The notes under the pieces: generated by a model | Database searches by the model: none | Told to the model about the DNA's origin: nothing | What the model saw: only the letters and a program-made list of their open reading frames with translations | Program-made: the position numbers and the translations under genes | Origin: Micromonospora sp. FIMYZ51 | GTDB taxonomy: Bacteria; Actinomycetota; Actinomycetes; Mycobacteriales; Micromonosporaceae | Assembly (NCBI RefSeq): GCF_038246755.1 | Contig: NZ_CP134706.1 | Span: 992,001 to 1,056,000 of the forward strand | Length of the DNA stretch: 64,000 bases | Direction: 5' to 3' | Shown here: one piece after another, positions 8,766 to 20,794 of the stretch | Numbering within the stretch: position 1 is the first letter of the stretch | How the letters are laid out: every line of letters starts with the position of its first letter

Positions 8766-9797
8766 TCAGGCGCGGGGGAGGGTTTGGGAGATGACCTGGG
8801 GGAGGGCGGCCCAGTCGGCGGAGGCGATCGTGGCGTGTCGGGCGGCCAACTCGGCGAGGCGGGCCTGGGCGGCGTCCGGGTTGGTGTTGCCGACGGCGGG
8901 CGGGACGTTCTGCGCATCCGTCATGATCAGCAGGTAGTGGTTTGTCGAGTACCAGGCGGTGTCGATGCTGCCGGTGACGTACGCGCTGGCGTCGCCGTCG
9001 AAGATGACGAACCAGGGGCGCAGGTTGGTCTCGGCGTACTGACTGCGGGGGTCACCGGCGCGGGCCCGGTGCACGGCCGGGAACGCCTTCGCGGTGCCGA
9101 GGTTGCCGGCGGCGTCCAGCGCCACCAGGTGCCGGGCGTACTCCACGTCGGTGCGGAGCGTGTCGGTCGGGTTGCCGTGCTCGACCGTGCCCGGGATCAG
9201 GTAGACGATCACCTTCCCGGCGAGTTGCCGGCGGGTCGGCCAGGCGTCCGCGCGGGCGGCGGCGTCCAGGCTGGCGTGTCCGCCGCGCAACTCGGCCGGG
9301 GTGAACAGCCGGTCGCCGAGCCGGGCGGCGAGCACCGCGTCGAGCTGAGTCGGCCCCTGCCCGGTGCGGGCACTGAACCCGGTCTTCAGTTCGATCTTGA
9401 GCAGTAGCGGTCCGGCGTCCGGGTGCGCGGTCAGCCAGAGCCGGATGTTGTCCAGGCAGTGCTCCAGGTTCCGGTTACGGGTGCCGGTGTAGAGCTGGGC
9501 GGCGCTGCTGGCGGCCACGCAGTTGTTGTCGTTGCCGAGCGGGTTGGAGTGGCTGACCCGCCACTGTCGGGTCAGAATGTCCGGCCAGACGTCCAGCTCG
9601 ATCAGGCCGGGCCGGGCGTCCAGCGACTGCGCGAGATAGGTGTACGTGGCCTTCTCGTACGCGTTGTGGGTGCCGACGCCGGTGCTGGCCGAGATCCGGG
9701 TGTCGGGTTCGACCGCGGCGCTGGCCGGGACCGGCGGGGCGAGTGTGGCCAGCAGCACACCGGCGGTGAGGACGGACAGGAGCCTGAGTCTGCGCAT
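8766..9797 (-). CDS. Secreted calcium-dependent phosphatidylinositol-specific phospholipase C
   Basis: A 343-residue protein with a Sec signal peptide (MRRLRLLSVLTAGVLLATLA, predicted cleavage after ASA near 27). The two catalytic histidines of PI-PLC are visible in GVGTHNAYE (His44) and WRVSHSNPLG (His83), with the metal-binding ELDVWPD between them. This resembles the Ca2+-dependent PI-PLC of streptomycetes. It would hydrolyse phosphatidylinositol or related glycolipids outside the cell. ATG 9797 has AGGAGG 8 nt upstream. It is divergent from the DUF255 gene; no operon partner. Confidence 0.85.
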   Translation of the reverse strand: MRRLRLLSVLTAGVLLATLAPPVPASAAVEPDTRISASTGVGTHNAYEKATYTYLAQSLDARPGLIELDVWPDILTRQWRVSHSNPLGNDNNCVAASSAAQLYTGTRNRNLEHCLDNIRLWLTAHPDAGPLLLKIELKTGFSARTGQGPTQLDAVLAARLGDRLFTPAELRGGHASLDAAARADAWPTRRQLAGKVIVYLIPGTVEHGNPTDTLRTDVEYARHLVALDAAGNLGTAKAFPAVHRARAGDPRSQYAETNLRPWFVIFDGDASAYVTGSIDTAWYSTNHYLLIMTDAQNVPPAVGNTNPDAAQARLAELAARHATIASADWAALPQVISQTLPRA

Positions 9798-9938
9798 GGA
9801 GATACCTCCTCGTCGCCGAGCCGGCGGAGATCGCCGGAGGCATGCACAGATCTAAATTGATCGACGTGAACGAGGGAAGGCCGGCCGGCGCACGGCGTAC
9901 GACCGGCGGCCTGTTCCCGGGCTGGATATGGTCGTCGG

Positions 9939-11978
<2,040 letters not shown>

Positions 11979-12023
11979 GCCGCCGGACGATGCCCCGGCC
12001 GGGCCGGTTAGGCTGGCGCCGCT

Positions 12024-13208
12024 ATGGATTCCCGTACCGGTCTGCCGGTTGTCGGCATGGTGGGCGGCGGCCAACTGGCCCGGATGACCCACCAGGCCGC
12101 GATCTCCCTCGGCCAGTCGCTGCGCGTGCTCGCGCTCACGCCGGACGACGGGGCGGCCCTGGTCGCCGCCGACGTCCAGTACGGCGACCACACCGACCTG
12201 GCCGCGCTGCGTACCTTCGTCAAGGGCTGCGACGTCGTCACCTTCGACCACGAGCACGTCCCGACCGAGCACATCCGCACTTTGGCCGGCGAGGGAGTGC
12301 AGCTCTTCCCGCCGGCCGACGCGCTGGTGCATGCCCAGGACAAGCGGGTGATGCGGGAGCGGCTCGGCCCGCTGGGCGCGCCGAACCCCGCCTGGCGGCC
12401 GGTCGAGTCGCCGAGCGACCTGGTGGCCTTCGGCGACGAGGTGGGCTGGCCGGTGATGCTCAAGGCGGCGCGCGGCGGATACGACGGCCGGGGAGTCTGG
12501 CCGGTGACCGACGCCGTGGCCGCCGCCGAACTCGCCGAGACCCTGCTCGCCGGTGGCACCAAGCTCATCGTCGAGGAACGGGTGGCGCTGCGCCGGGAGC
12601 TGGCGGTGCAGGTGGCCCGTTCCCCGTTCGGGCAGGTCGCCGTCTATCCGGTGGTGGAGACGGTGCAGCGGGACGGGATCTGCGTCGAGGTGCTGGCACC
12701 CGCCCCCGGCCTGCCGGAGGAGTTGGCGGTCGCCGCCCAGCAGCTCGCCATCGACCTGGCCACCGCGCTCGGGGTGGTGGGTCTGCTGGCGGTGGAGTTG
12801 TTCGAGGTGGCCGACCCGACAGTGCCGGGCGGCAGCCGGATCGTGGTCAACGAGCTGGCGATGCGACCGCACAACTCCGGACACTGGACCATCGAGGGCG
12901 CCCGTACCTCGCAGTTCGAGCAGCACCTGCGGGCGGTACTGGACTACCCGATGGGTGACACCTCGCTGACCGCGCCGGTCGTGGTGATGGCGAACGTGCT
13001 CGGCGGTGCACCCGGCGGCATGCCGGTCGACGAGCGGCTGCACCACCTCTTCGCCGCCGAACCGACCGCTCGGGTGCACCTGTACGGCAAGCAGGTACGC
13101 CCCGGTCGCAAGATCGGGCACGTCACGCTGCTCGGTACCGACCTGGACGAGGTACGCGCCCGGGCCGCGCGGGCCGCCCGTTGGCTGCGTGAGGGCACCG
13201 GTGACTGA
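12024..13208 (+). CDS. purK: N5-carboxyaminoimidazole ribonucleotide synthase PurK
   Basis: A 394-residue ATP-grasp enzyme that carboxylates AIR with bicarbonate and ATP to N5-CAIR in purine biosynthesis. Features seen are the N-terminal [11 protein letters not shown] loop, the ATP-grasp core with [47 protein letters not shown], and the C-terminal MANVLGG lid. ATG 12024 lacks a Shine-Dalgarno; TAGGCT at 12009-12014 suggests a promoter with a very short or absent leader. purE follows and may overlap. Confidence 0.95.
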   Translation: MDSRTGLPVVGMVGGGQLARMTHQAAISLGQSLRVLALTPDDGAALVAADVQYGDHTDLAALRTFVKGCDVVTFDHEHVPTEHIRTLAGEGVQLFPPADALVHAQDKRVMRERLGPLGAPNPAWRPVESPSDLVAFGDEVGWPVMLKAARGGYDGRGVWPVTDAVAAAELAETLLAGGTKLIVEERVALRRELAVQVARSPFGQVAVYPVVETVQRDGICVEVLAPAPGLPEELAVAAQQLAIDLATALGVVGLLAVELFEVADPTVPGGSRIVVNELAMRPHNSGHWTIEGARTSQFEQHLRAVLDYPMGDTSLTAPVVVMANVLGGAPGGMPVDERLHHLFAAEPTARVHLYGKQVRPGRKIGHVTLLGTDLDEVRARAARAARWLREGTGD

Positions 13209-13326
13209 TCCGCGCGAGCTGGCGACCGCGTCCCCGCCGGGGGTGGGGCGGGCCGTGGCCGCGGCCGGGGACGACTCGACGGTCGACCTTGCGGACCTGG
13301 CAGTCGTGAACGAAGGGAAGATCGGC

Positions 13327-13818
13327 GTGAGCACCGTTGGCATCATCATGGGTAGCGACTCGGACTGGCCGACGATGAAGGCCGCCGCCGAGGTGCTCAC
13401 CGAGTTCGAGGTGCCGTACGAGGTCGAGGTGGTGTCGGCGCACCGCACCCCGGTCAAAATGATCGACTACGGTCGGGCCGCCGCCGGGCGGGGCCTCAAG
13501 GTGATCATCGCCGGTGCGGGCGGTGCGGCTGCCCTACCCGGCATGATCGCCTCGGTCACCCCGCTGCCGGTGATCGGTGTTCCGGTGCCGCTGAAGCACC
13601 TCGACGGGATGGACTCGCTGCTCTCCATCGTGCAGATGCCGGCCGGTGTGCCGGTGGCCACCGTGTCGATCGGCAACGCGCGCAACGCCGGGCTGCTCGC
13701 CGTGCGCATCCTTGGTGCCTCGGATTCGGCCCTGCTCGACCGCATGTCCGCCTACCAGGCCGACCTCGAACAACTGGTAGCCGAAAAGGACGCCGCCCTC
13801 CGCGCCTCCCTGATCTGA
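13327..13818 (+). CDS. purE: N5-carboxyaminoimidazole ribonucleotide mutase PurE
   Basis: A 163-residue class I PurE converting N5-CAIR to CAIR, the step after PurK. The substrate loop [16 protein letters not shown], and [12 protein letters not shown] plus [11 protein letters not shown] are all present. I chose GTG 13327 because the protein then has the family length and an AGGGAAG site lies upstream. An alternative GTG at 13201 overlaps the purK stop as GTGACTGA and would add 42 unconserved-looking residues; translation from there cannot be excluded. Confidence 0.93.
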   Translation: MSTVGIIMGSDSDWPTMKAAAEVLTEFEVPYEVEVVSAHRTPVKMIDYGRAAAGRGLKVIIAGAGGAAALPGMIASVTPLPVIGVPVPLKHLDGMDSLLSIVQMPAGVPVATVSIGNARNAGLLAVRILGASDSALLDRMSAYQADLEQLVAEKDAALRASLI

Positions 13819-13837
13819 GCAAGAGCGAGACCTGCGC

Positions 13838-13907
13838 CGATCTTGCACTTCTGGTCCCCGATACACCCCGAATAGCGGCTTATGCGGCGACCAAAAGTGC
13901 AAGATCG
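13838..13907. terminator. Palindrome P4 at the purE/giant membrane protein junction
   Basis: CGATCTTGCACTTCTGGTC (13838-13856) pairs with GACCAAAAGTGCAAGATCG (13889-13907), 18 of 19 positions, around a 32-nt loop. The two flanking genes converge here. A pure-purine G-rich tract follows (13908-13928). Confidence 0.7.
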
Positions 13908-13927
13908 CGGGGGGAGGGGGGAGGGGG

Positions 13928-16900
13928 TCAGCGCATGCCTCGTAGGGCGGTTTGGAGGCGTTCCTGGGCGCGGCGGCGGCGTTCGTTGCTCGCGCCCAGG
14001 ATCAGCAGCAGGAAGCCGACCGGGATCAACGCCAGCCACGGCCCGAGGCTGAACAACGCGTGCACCGCCGCGATGGCGGTGACCGCCGCGCCGATGATCA
14101 CCGGTGCCTGCTGCTGACTCATCGATCCGAAGACCAGCACGGCGACCGCGCCGAGCAGCAGCAACACCTGGCGCAACGTGCTCGAATCGGTGGCCAGCAC
14201 GATGGCCAGGGTGGGCACGAAGGCGGCCACCAGCGCCGGCCCGTACGCCACCCAGCTGCTCATGTCGGAGCGCTGGCGCAGTTCCAGGATGCCGACCAGC
14301 AGGGCCAGCGCGGCGAACGGCAGCGTGTACGCCTCAGGCAGCGCCACGTCGGCGACCCGCATCAGGATCCACCAGGCGATGATCTCGCAGGCCACCACCG
14401 CCCAGAACAGGATCCGCCGCTCCATCGGCCGGCGACCGGGTCGGGTCGCCGCGAGTCCGAGGACGGCGCCCCAGGCGGCCAGCAGGGCGGCGATGTGCCG
14501 TGGCGAGTCGAAGGCCAGCGCCAGGGCGATCAGCGCGGCGGCGTACCCGCTCCACTCCACCGTCGCCGCCTCGCGGCGCGCCTCCGGGCGGCGCAACCAG
14601 GGCAGCGTGGCGGCGAAGACCTGGAGCGCCGCACCGACCGCGAGCACCCCGAACGCGGACCAGACCGGAGCGAGCCCGGCCACCAGGCCAGCGGTGAGCA
14701 CGAAGAGTTGTGCCTTCAGCGACGCGAAGAGCCAGCCGAGGATGCGCGCCCGGGAGGTGGTGCCGAAGAGCGCCGCGACCACACCGACGCCGACCCCGCC
14801 ACCGAGGGTGAACAGGGTCAGCTCCCGGGTGGCGAGGTTGCCGGCCAGGCCGGCGCCACCGGCGGCGAGGCCGATCACGAAGACCAGTACCCGGGCCAGC
14901 CGCAACGAGCGGGCCGGCTCCTCGATGGGGGGCGGCGGGGTCAGCGCCAGCCCCAGCATCGAGATGACGAAGACGGCAAGCGCCGCGAGGCTGCTCGCCG
15001 GCCAGCCACGACCGAGCGCGATCGGCGCGATCAACAGGGTGACCGCGGCACCGGGCAGGATCACCGGCACGGCCCGGGACCGCCGGCCACCGCTGAATCC
15101 GGTGGCCGCCAGGGCCGCCGTCACGGTGAGCAGCAGCGCGGTGAGCACGTGCGTCGGGTTGACCGCGGCCGGCGGCGGGCTGAGCAGTTCCGGCGGCGGC
15201 CCCTGCCAGATCCGGCCCAGCGCCTGGTACGGCTCGACCAGCGCGGCCAGCAATGCCGGCGCGATGGAGACCAGCGCCAGCACGGTAGGTATGGCGGCGG
15301 CGGCCAGCGCGCCCGCCGCCGGGCTCACCCGCCACCGGCGCGGCGTGCCGTCGTCAGGCAACCGGCGGAGCGCGCCGTCCAGCAGTACGGTCCAGCGGCG
15401 GACCGGCTGCGCCGCGCCGGCCGGCGGTTCGGTCGCGCCCCGGACCAGTTCGGCGAGCACCCCGAGCAGGGCTGCGGCGGCGGCGTACACGCCGACCGGC
15501 AGGTGACTGGGTACGGCGGCCAGCGCGGTGATGGTCGCGCCGCCCACCACCCCGGCGCTCGCCCAGGGCAGGTACTGCGGGATCTGTCGGCGGAACGCGG
15601 CCACCACGGCCAGGCCGAGGCTGGCGGCGGCCAGACCGGCGGTCAGCACCACCTGCGGCGGATGGCCGAACTCGGCGGCCACGGCGGCGGTGGTGCCGGG
15701 CAGCGCCAGCAGGGCGGCAGCCAGGCCCGCGCCGCCGATCTGCGCCAGGTGCGGTGGCATCCCCTCCACCTGGATGTCGTCCACCAGCGGCTCGGCCGTG
15801 ACGCGAGCCAGTGCCGCCACCACCGCGCCGATCAGCACGATGCTGCTCAGGGCCAGCGCGGTGGTCCAGGGACGGACCAGGCCGGCGCCGGCCGCGTGCA
15901 ACGCGAGCACCCCGGCGACCGTCACCCGGGACAGCGCGGCCCGAGGATCGATGGAGGCGACCGCCGCCATCCCGAAGATGGCGGCGACCATCGCACCGAT
16001 CAGGACCGGTGACCACCACGACAGGTCGAAGGCGGCCGGCGCGCCGATGGTGGCCAGCAGGACCGCCGCGCCGGACACGTCGTAACGCCAGGGCGGCGGC
16101 AGCAGGACGCCGGCGGCCAGCCCGAGCAGCAGCAGCGCGATCGGGCCCTGCCAGGTGGTGCCGCCGGTCGGCGCGGCCGGCCAGCCGCTCAGGTCGCCGT
16201 GCCAGATCGGGCCGGGGGTGGCCAGGACGCCTACCCCGCCGCGCAGCGCCATCCAGCCGGCGAGCAGCCCGATCAGGACACCGCCGATCACCAGCCCGAG
16301 CACCGGTCCGCGGCGCCACTCCTCGGGCATCGCCCGGGCGGCCACCGCGACCACCAGGACCAGCGCGGCGGCGACCGCGAGCTGGCCGCCCGGCGCCAGC
16401 ACCGTGCCGATCCGCAGCAGGGTGGCGACCAGCGCAGCGGTCACCGCGGCGGCCGCCAGGTCGGAGCCGTCGAAGGTCACGTCGGAGCGCCGCCCGGCGT
16501 CGATCGACGGAGCGAGGAAGAGGAGTACGGCGGACACCAGCAACAACGCGGCGACCCATGCGTCGGCCACGGTGGCGCCCGGTGCGCCGAATCCAGCGGC
16601 GGCGACCACAAGCGCGCCGAGGCCGGTGCCCACCGACAGGGGTAACGGGATGTGCCGCTGGGACACCTGGACGACGGCGGCGTAGCCGAGCGTGACGCAG
16701 ACGGCGAGGAAGCTCGCGGCGAGCACCGGCACGGTCGCCTCACGCAGGCTGGCCGGAGTCGGCGTGCTGTCGACCGGCAGCATGGCGGTGACGAACGCGG
16801 CCACCGCGCCGGGCAGCGCGAAGGCCGCGCCACCGGCGGCCCAGGCCGAAACGGTGTCCGCCGCGGCGGGGGCGAGCCGGATCCGGGGAGCGGCGGCGAT

Positions 16901-18871
16901 CAGGGCACCGGCCACGACGAGGGTGAGCAGCACCGCCGCGGTCAGCGCGGGCCGGGCCAGGGCGGCTCCGGCACCGGCCAGCCCGATGCCGGCGGCGGCC
17001 ACCGCGTGCGCCAGGGCCGCTCGGAGCGTACGGGCGGAGAGGCCGATCGCGCCGATCCCGATCGCGGTCAGCACCATCGGCCACGGCGCCATCGCCCAGG
17101 ACAGACCGAAGGAGGCGGGTACGGCGAGAGCGGTAAGGGCGGCACCGGTGACCGCGAACTCGCGGCGGATCTCCGGCGGCAGGGCCAGCACCGCGGCCAC
17201 GGTCAGCAGGAAGGCGCTGGCGGCGAGTTGCCAGGCGGCCGGCCCGACCGCGGCGGCCAACTCGGCCGGATAGCGGTCGAGGTCGGCGTTCCAGGCCGGC
17301 AACGCCGCCTGGATCGGGGCGAGTCCGGCCCGCAGGGCGCTGCCGGCGACCACCGCCCCGCTGACGGTCAGCGCCACGGCGGCGGCCAACTGCGGCCCGC
17401 GACGGGCGGACTCCGGTACCGCCCGTACCGCCAGGCCGGTGATCGTGATGACGGCCGCGATCAGCAGCAGCGAGCGGCCGGGCAGCGCCACCGAGGCGAT
17501 CCGGCCCAGGGCGCCGATGACGGCGAGGGTGAACACACCGGCGCCGATGTCGGGCAGCGGTGGACGCCGCAGGGTCAGCGTGCCGGCGAGGCAGACCGCG
17601 GCGGCCAGCAGCAGCACCACGCCGGCACCGGTCGCACCGGCCACGGTGCTGGTCTGGAGCAGGGCGGTCACCGCGTACGCGAGGGCGAGCACCACCGCGA
17701 CGCCGTGCAGCGCCCAGGTCAACTCCCGCAGCCCCGGCACCGGTCGGGTCGGCGCGGTCGCCGGGACACCGGCGGTCGGGTCGAGTAGTTCGCCGGCCTC
17801 CTCCGGCGCGCCCTCCGGCCGCCCCTCGGTCTGCCGCTGGCGGGGCGGGACCGCGCGGTCGGGCGGGACGGAAGCAGGTTCGCCGACCGGTGAGCGCTCG
17901 ATGGTGACCGGAGAGCGGGCCAGCCAGAGGTCGAGGACGGCCACCACGGTCAGCACCAGGGCCCAGCCCGCCGGGCCGCTGACCCGCTCGTACGCCAGCA
18001 GTGGCAGGACCGGCTGGGCGGCCAGCACGGTGGCGAATCGGGGAGCGCGCAGCCGGGTCCAGCCGGCGTACCCGACGGAGACGGCGGCGGTGACCGCGAA
18101 GATCACCCCGGCGAAGACCGCCCCGGAGGCACCACCATTGCCGATCAGGTCCACCGCCCAGAGGGCGTACCCGGCGAGCGGCATCAACAGCAGGCCGACC
18201 GCGGCGATGGTCTCGGCGGTGGAGGTCAACCCCCGCCGGACCAGGACCGGCGGGGCGAGCAGCATGAGTACGGTCGCGAGCAGGAGGATGCCGAGCCGGG
18301 CCAGCGCGTCCATCGAGCTGGTCGCGACCACGGCGAAGACCACCGCGGCCACGCCGAGCAGCAGCGCGCCCAGGCCGAGGGGGATGTTCTGGACCTCGCG
18401 CGAGGACGCCTCCGGCGGATGCTCGGGGTCGTCGGCCGTCAGCCAGACGGCGTCCACCGGTGGCGGCGGCTCCTCCGCGCCGAAGGCGGCCTCCTGTCGG
18501 GGCACCCTCGGTGGCGGGGTGCTGCCGTCGGTCGGGTGGGTCCGCGGTGGTGGCACCGTGCCGTTGCCCGGTGTCTTGCGCGGCGGGCGGCGGCGCATGA
18601 CCCGGCGGGGGCGGGTCGCCTGTTTGAGGCGTTCCTCACCGGAGTTGCCGGCGTGCGAGAGGATGTCGCGTTGAAAGAGCGCGGCCTGCATCTTGGCGGC
18701 GAGTTGGCGTTGCTCGCTGGCGATGGCGGCCTCGCGGGCCTTCATCTCCGCGATGGACCGCTCGATGTCCGCCAGGTGCTCGGCCCATTGTGGCTGGTGC
18801 GCACCGCAGCGCGGGCAACGGACCGCCGGCTTGATCTCCCGGCCGCACGAGGAGCACTGAAAGCTCGCCAC
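13928..18871 (-). CDS. Giant multi-pass membrane protein with N-terminal zinc ribbon (SCO7613-like)
   Basis: A 1647-residue protein. It begins with a probable zinc ribbon (MASFQCSSCGREIKP then VRCPRCGAHQ: Cys6, Cys9, Cys18, Cys21), followed by a short charged helix, a basic/proline-rich cytoplasmic linker to about residue 160, then dozens of hydrophobic segments to a basic C-terminus. The pattern fits the SCO7613-C-terminal-domain family of actinobacterial membrane proteins; function unknown. Long runs of Ala/Leu/Val helices look internally duplicated. GTG 18869-18871 has GGAGGGG upstream. It lies downstream of the nucleotide-sugar dehydrogenase gene on the same strand with 245 bp between, a gap with no gene. 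Confidence 0.75.
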   Translation of the reverse strand: MASFQCSSCGREIKPAVRCPRCGAHQPQWAEHLADIERSIAEMKAREAAIASEQRQLAAKMQAALFQRDILSHAGNSGEERLKQATRPRRVMRRRPPRKTPGNGTVPPPRTHPTDGSTPPPRVPRQEAAFGAEEPPPPVDAVWLTADDPEHPPEASSREVQNIPLGLGALLLGVAAVVFAVVATSSMDALARLGILLLATVLMLLAPPVLVRRGLTSTAETIAAVGLLLMPLAGYALWAVDLIGNGGASGAVFAGVIFAVTAAVSVGYAGWTRLRAPRFATVLAAQPVLPLLAYERVSGPAGWALVLTVVAVLDLWLARSPVTIERSPVGEPASVPPDRAVPPRQRQTEGRPEGAPEEAGELLDPTAGVPATAPTRPVPGLRELTWALHGVAVVLALAYAVTALLQTSTVAGATGAGVVLLLAAAVCLAGTLTLRRPPLPDIGAGVFTLAVIGALGRIASVALPGRSLLLIAAVITITGLAVRAVPESARRGPQLAAAVALTVSGAVVAGSALRAGLAPIQAALPAWNADLDRYPAELAAAVGPAAWQLAASAFLLTVAAVLALPPEIRREFAVTGAALTALAVPASFGLSWAMAPWPMVLTAIGIGAIGLSARTLRAALAHAVAAAGIGLAGAGAALARPALTAAVLLTLVVAGALIAAAPRIRLAPAAADTVSAWAAGGAAFALPGAVAAFVTAMLPVDSTPTPASLREATVPVLAASFLAVCVTLGYAAVVQVSQRHIPLPLSVGTGLGALVVAAAGFGAPGATVADAWVAALLLVSAVLLFLAPSIDAGRRSDVTFDGSDLAAAAVTAALVATLLRIGTVLAPGGQLAVAAALVLVVAVAARAMPEEWRRGPVLGLVIGGVLIGLLAGWMALRGGVGVLATPGPIWHGDLSGWPAAPTGGTTWQGPIALLLLGLAAGVLLPPPWRYDVSGAAVLLATIGAPAAFDLSWWSPVLIGAMVAAIFGMAAVASIDPRAALSRVTVAGVLALHAAGAGLVRPWTTALALSSIVLIGAVVAALARVTAEPLVDDIQVEGMPPHLAQIGGAGLAAALLALPGTTAAVAAEFGHPPQVVLTAGLAAASLGLAVVAAFRRQIPQYLPWASAGVVGGATITALAAVPSHLPVGVYAAAAALLGVLAELVRGATEPPAGAAQPVRRWTVLLDGALRRLPDDGTPRRWRVSPAAGALAAAAIPTVLALVSIAPALLAALVEPYQALGRIWQGPPPELLSPPPAAVNPTHVLTALLLTVTAALAATGFSGGRRSRAVPVILPGAAVTLLIAPIALGRGWPASSLAALAVFVISMLGLALTPPPPIEEPARSLRLARVLVFVIGLAAGGAGLAGNLATRELTLFTLGGGVGVGVVAALFGTTSRARILGWLFASLKAQLFVLTAGLVAGLAPVWSAFGVLAVGAALQVFAATLPWLRRPEARREAATVEWSGYAAALIALALAFDSPRHIAALLAAWGAVLGLAATRPGRRPMERRILFWAVVACEIIAWWILMRVADVALPEAYTLPFAALALLVGILELRQRSDMSSWVAYGPALVAAFVPTLAIVLATDSSTLRQVLLLLGAVAVLVFGSMSQQQAPVIIGAAVTAIAAVHALFSLGPWLALIPVGFLLLILGASNERRRRAQERLQTALRGMR

Positions 18872-19116
18872 GACACCCCTCCACCCGCAGTGTGGATTCC
18901 CACTGTCGCAGCATGCCCAATGCGCGCCCGGAATTCGACAATTATCGGCGGGTCAGGCCCCAGGAGGCAGTACCGCACACTGTGAATCAGCCGACCTCGA
19001 CGTCAAGGGCGAGCGCGGTGGCCGGGGAAGTCAGGGTTTCCGAAGAGCCGGCCCCCGCCGAGGTCAGGCCCTGGCCGCTCGGTGGGTGGGCTCCCCGGAG
19101 ATCCCGACCCGCGAGT

Positions 19117-20544
19117 TCACGGCCGGCCGAGTCCCCGGTACTCCCAGCCGGCCTGGGTCCACAGTGCCGAGTCGAGGCAGTTGCGGGCGTCCACCACCCG
19201 GCGGCCGGCGACGAGGTCGCCGAGCACATCCGGGTCGGCGTTGCGGAAGTCGGCCCACTCGGTGAGGACGCAGACCAGGTCGGCGTCGGCGACCGCCTCG
19301 GTGATACCGGCCTCGTAGGTCAGCTCCGGCACCGCCCGGCGGGCGTTGTCGATGCCCTGGGGGTCGTAGACGTGTACGTCGGCGCCGGCCTTGTGGAGCA
19401 GGGCGGCGACGGCGAGGGCGGGAGCGTCGCGTACGTCGTCGGTGTTGGGTTTGAAGGTCGCGCCGAGCACGGCGATGCGGGTGCCGGAGAGGTCCGGTCC
19501 GGCCGGGCCGGAGCGGCGGCCGAGCAGTTCGGCGGCGAGGTGGAGCACCCGGGTGCGGCGGCGCAGGTTGATCAGGTCGACCTCGTGCAGGAAACGCAGC
19601 GCCTCACCGGCGCCGAGTTCCTGGGCGCGGGCCTGGAAGGCGCGGATGTCCTTGGGCAGGCACGCGCCGCCGAAGCCGAGCCCGGCCTGGAGGAATCGAT
19701 TGCCGATCCGAGGGTCGTAACCGATGGCCCGGGCGAGCTGGGTGACGTCGCCGCCGGCCGCCTCACAGACCTCTGCCATCGCGTTGATGAACGAGATCTT
19801 GGTGGCCAGGAAGGCGTTCGCGGCGACCTTGACCAGCTCGGCGGTGGCGAAGTCGGTGACCACCAGGGGTACCTCGCGGTCCTCGGTGGCGGCCAGGTCG
19901 AACACCCCCTTGTGCGCGGCGTACAGCATGCCGTTGGCCCACTCGCTCTTGACGCCGACCACGATCCGGTTGGGCCGCAGGACGTCGTCGACGGCGAAGC
20001 CCTCCTGGAGGAACTCGGGGCTCCACGCCACCTCGACGCCGAGGTCGACCGGGGTGTGCTTGCCGACCAACTGCTCGACCCACTCGGCGGTGCCGACCGG
20101 GACGGTGGACTTGCCGACGATCAACGCCTTGCGGGTCAGGTGCTGGGCCAGGCTGGTGACCGACGCCTCGACGTACGACAGGTCGGCGCCCATCCCGTCG
20201 GCGCGCTGGGGGGTGCCGACGCAGATGAAGTGCACGTCACCGTGCTCGGCGGTCTCGGCGATGTCGGTGCTGAACCGCAGTCGCCCGGCGGCCAGGTTGC
20301 GCCGGAGCAACTCGTCCAGACCGGGCTCGTGGATCGGCACCTCGCCGGCGTTCAGCTTCGCGATCTTGTCGGCGTCGACGTCGTAGCCGAGCACCTCGTA
20401 ACCGAGTTCTGCGTAGCAGATGGCGTAGGTCGCGCCAAGGTAGCCGGTACCGAGGAAGGTCACCCGAGGGCGGGAGGCACCCGACGGGGGTGTCACCGCG
20501 GCGATGGCGGGCATCGGCTGGGTGTTCGGGTACGGGATGGTCAC
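19117..20544 (-). CDS. UDP-glucose/GDP-mannose 6-dehydrogenase family protein
   Basis: A 475-residue NAD-dependent nucleotide-sugar dehydrogenase, most likely UDP-glucose 6-dehydrogenase making UDP-glucuronate. Motifs: Rossmann TFLGTGYLGATYA (about 29), STVPVGTAEWVE, the central helix KVAANAFLATKISFINAMAE, and catalytic cysteine in GFGGACLPKDI. The C-terminal UDP-binding domain has ATFKPNTDDVRDAPAL. A TAGGCT -10-like hexamer (minus strand, 20680-20685) suggests a leader of about 130 nt. The neighbouring genes do not fix the substrate, so no symbol is given. Confidence 0.88.
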   Translation of the reverse strand: MTIPYPNTQPMPAIAAVTPPSGASRPRVTFLGTGYLGATYAICYAELGYEVLGYDVDADKIAKLNAGEVPIHEPGLDELLRRNLAAGRLRFSTDIAETAEHGDVHFICVGTPQRADGMGADLSYVEASVTSLAQHLTRKALIVGKSTVPVGTAEWVEQLVGKHTPVDLGVEVAWSPEFLQEGFAVDDVLRPNRIVVGVKSEWANGMLYAAHKGVFDLAATEDREVPLVVTDFATAELVKVAANAFLATKISFINAMAEVCEAAGGDVTQLARAIGYDPRIGNRFLQAGLGFGGACLPKDIRAFQARAQELGAGEALRFLHEVDLINLRRRTRVLHLAAELLGRRSGPAGPDLSGTRIAVLGATFKPNTDDVRDAPALAVAALLHKAGADVHVYDPQGIDNARRAVPELTYEAGITEAVADADLVCVLTEWADFRNADPDVLGDLVAGRRVVDARNCLDSALWTQAGWEYRGLGRP

Positions 20545-20794
20545 GCCTTCATCTCCGCTCGCACTGGCGCCGCGTGGTCGCGTCGCGTTCCGCCCCGGCG
20601 CCCAGTGGGGCGCCGCATTGGTGGTCTATGTCTGTAGTTCCCATCATCGCCGAGCGGCGCCGGTGCTCCGTCAGGACCCAGCCTACGCGCCGGTAACATC
20701 ACCTGAGCTGTGGCCGTTATCCTTCAGTCTGCGCGGTGGGCGTCCAAACGACGCTACCGACTGCGCATGATAGCCGTGAAGGGGAGGGGCCGAC

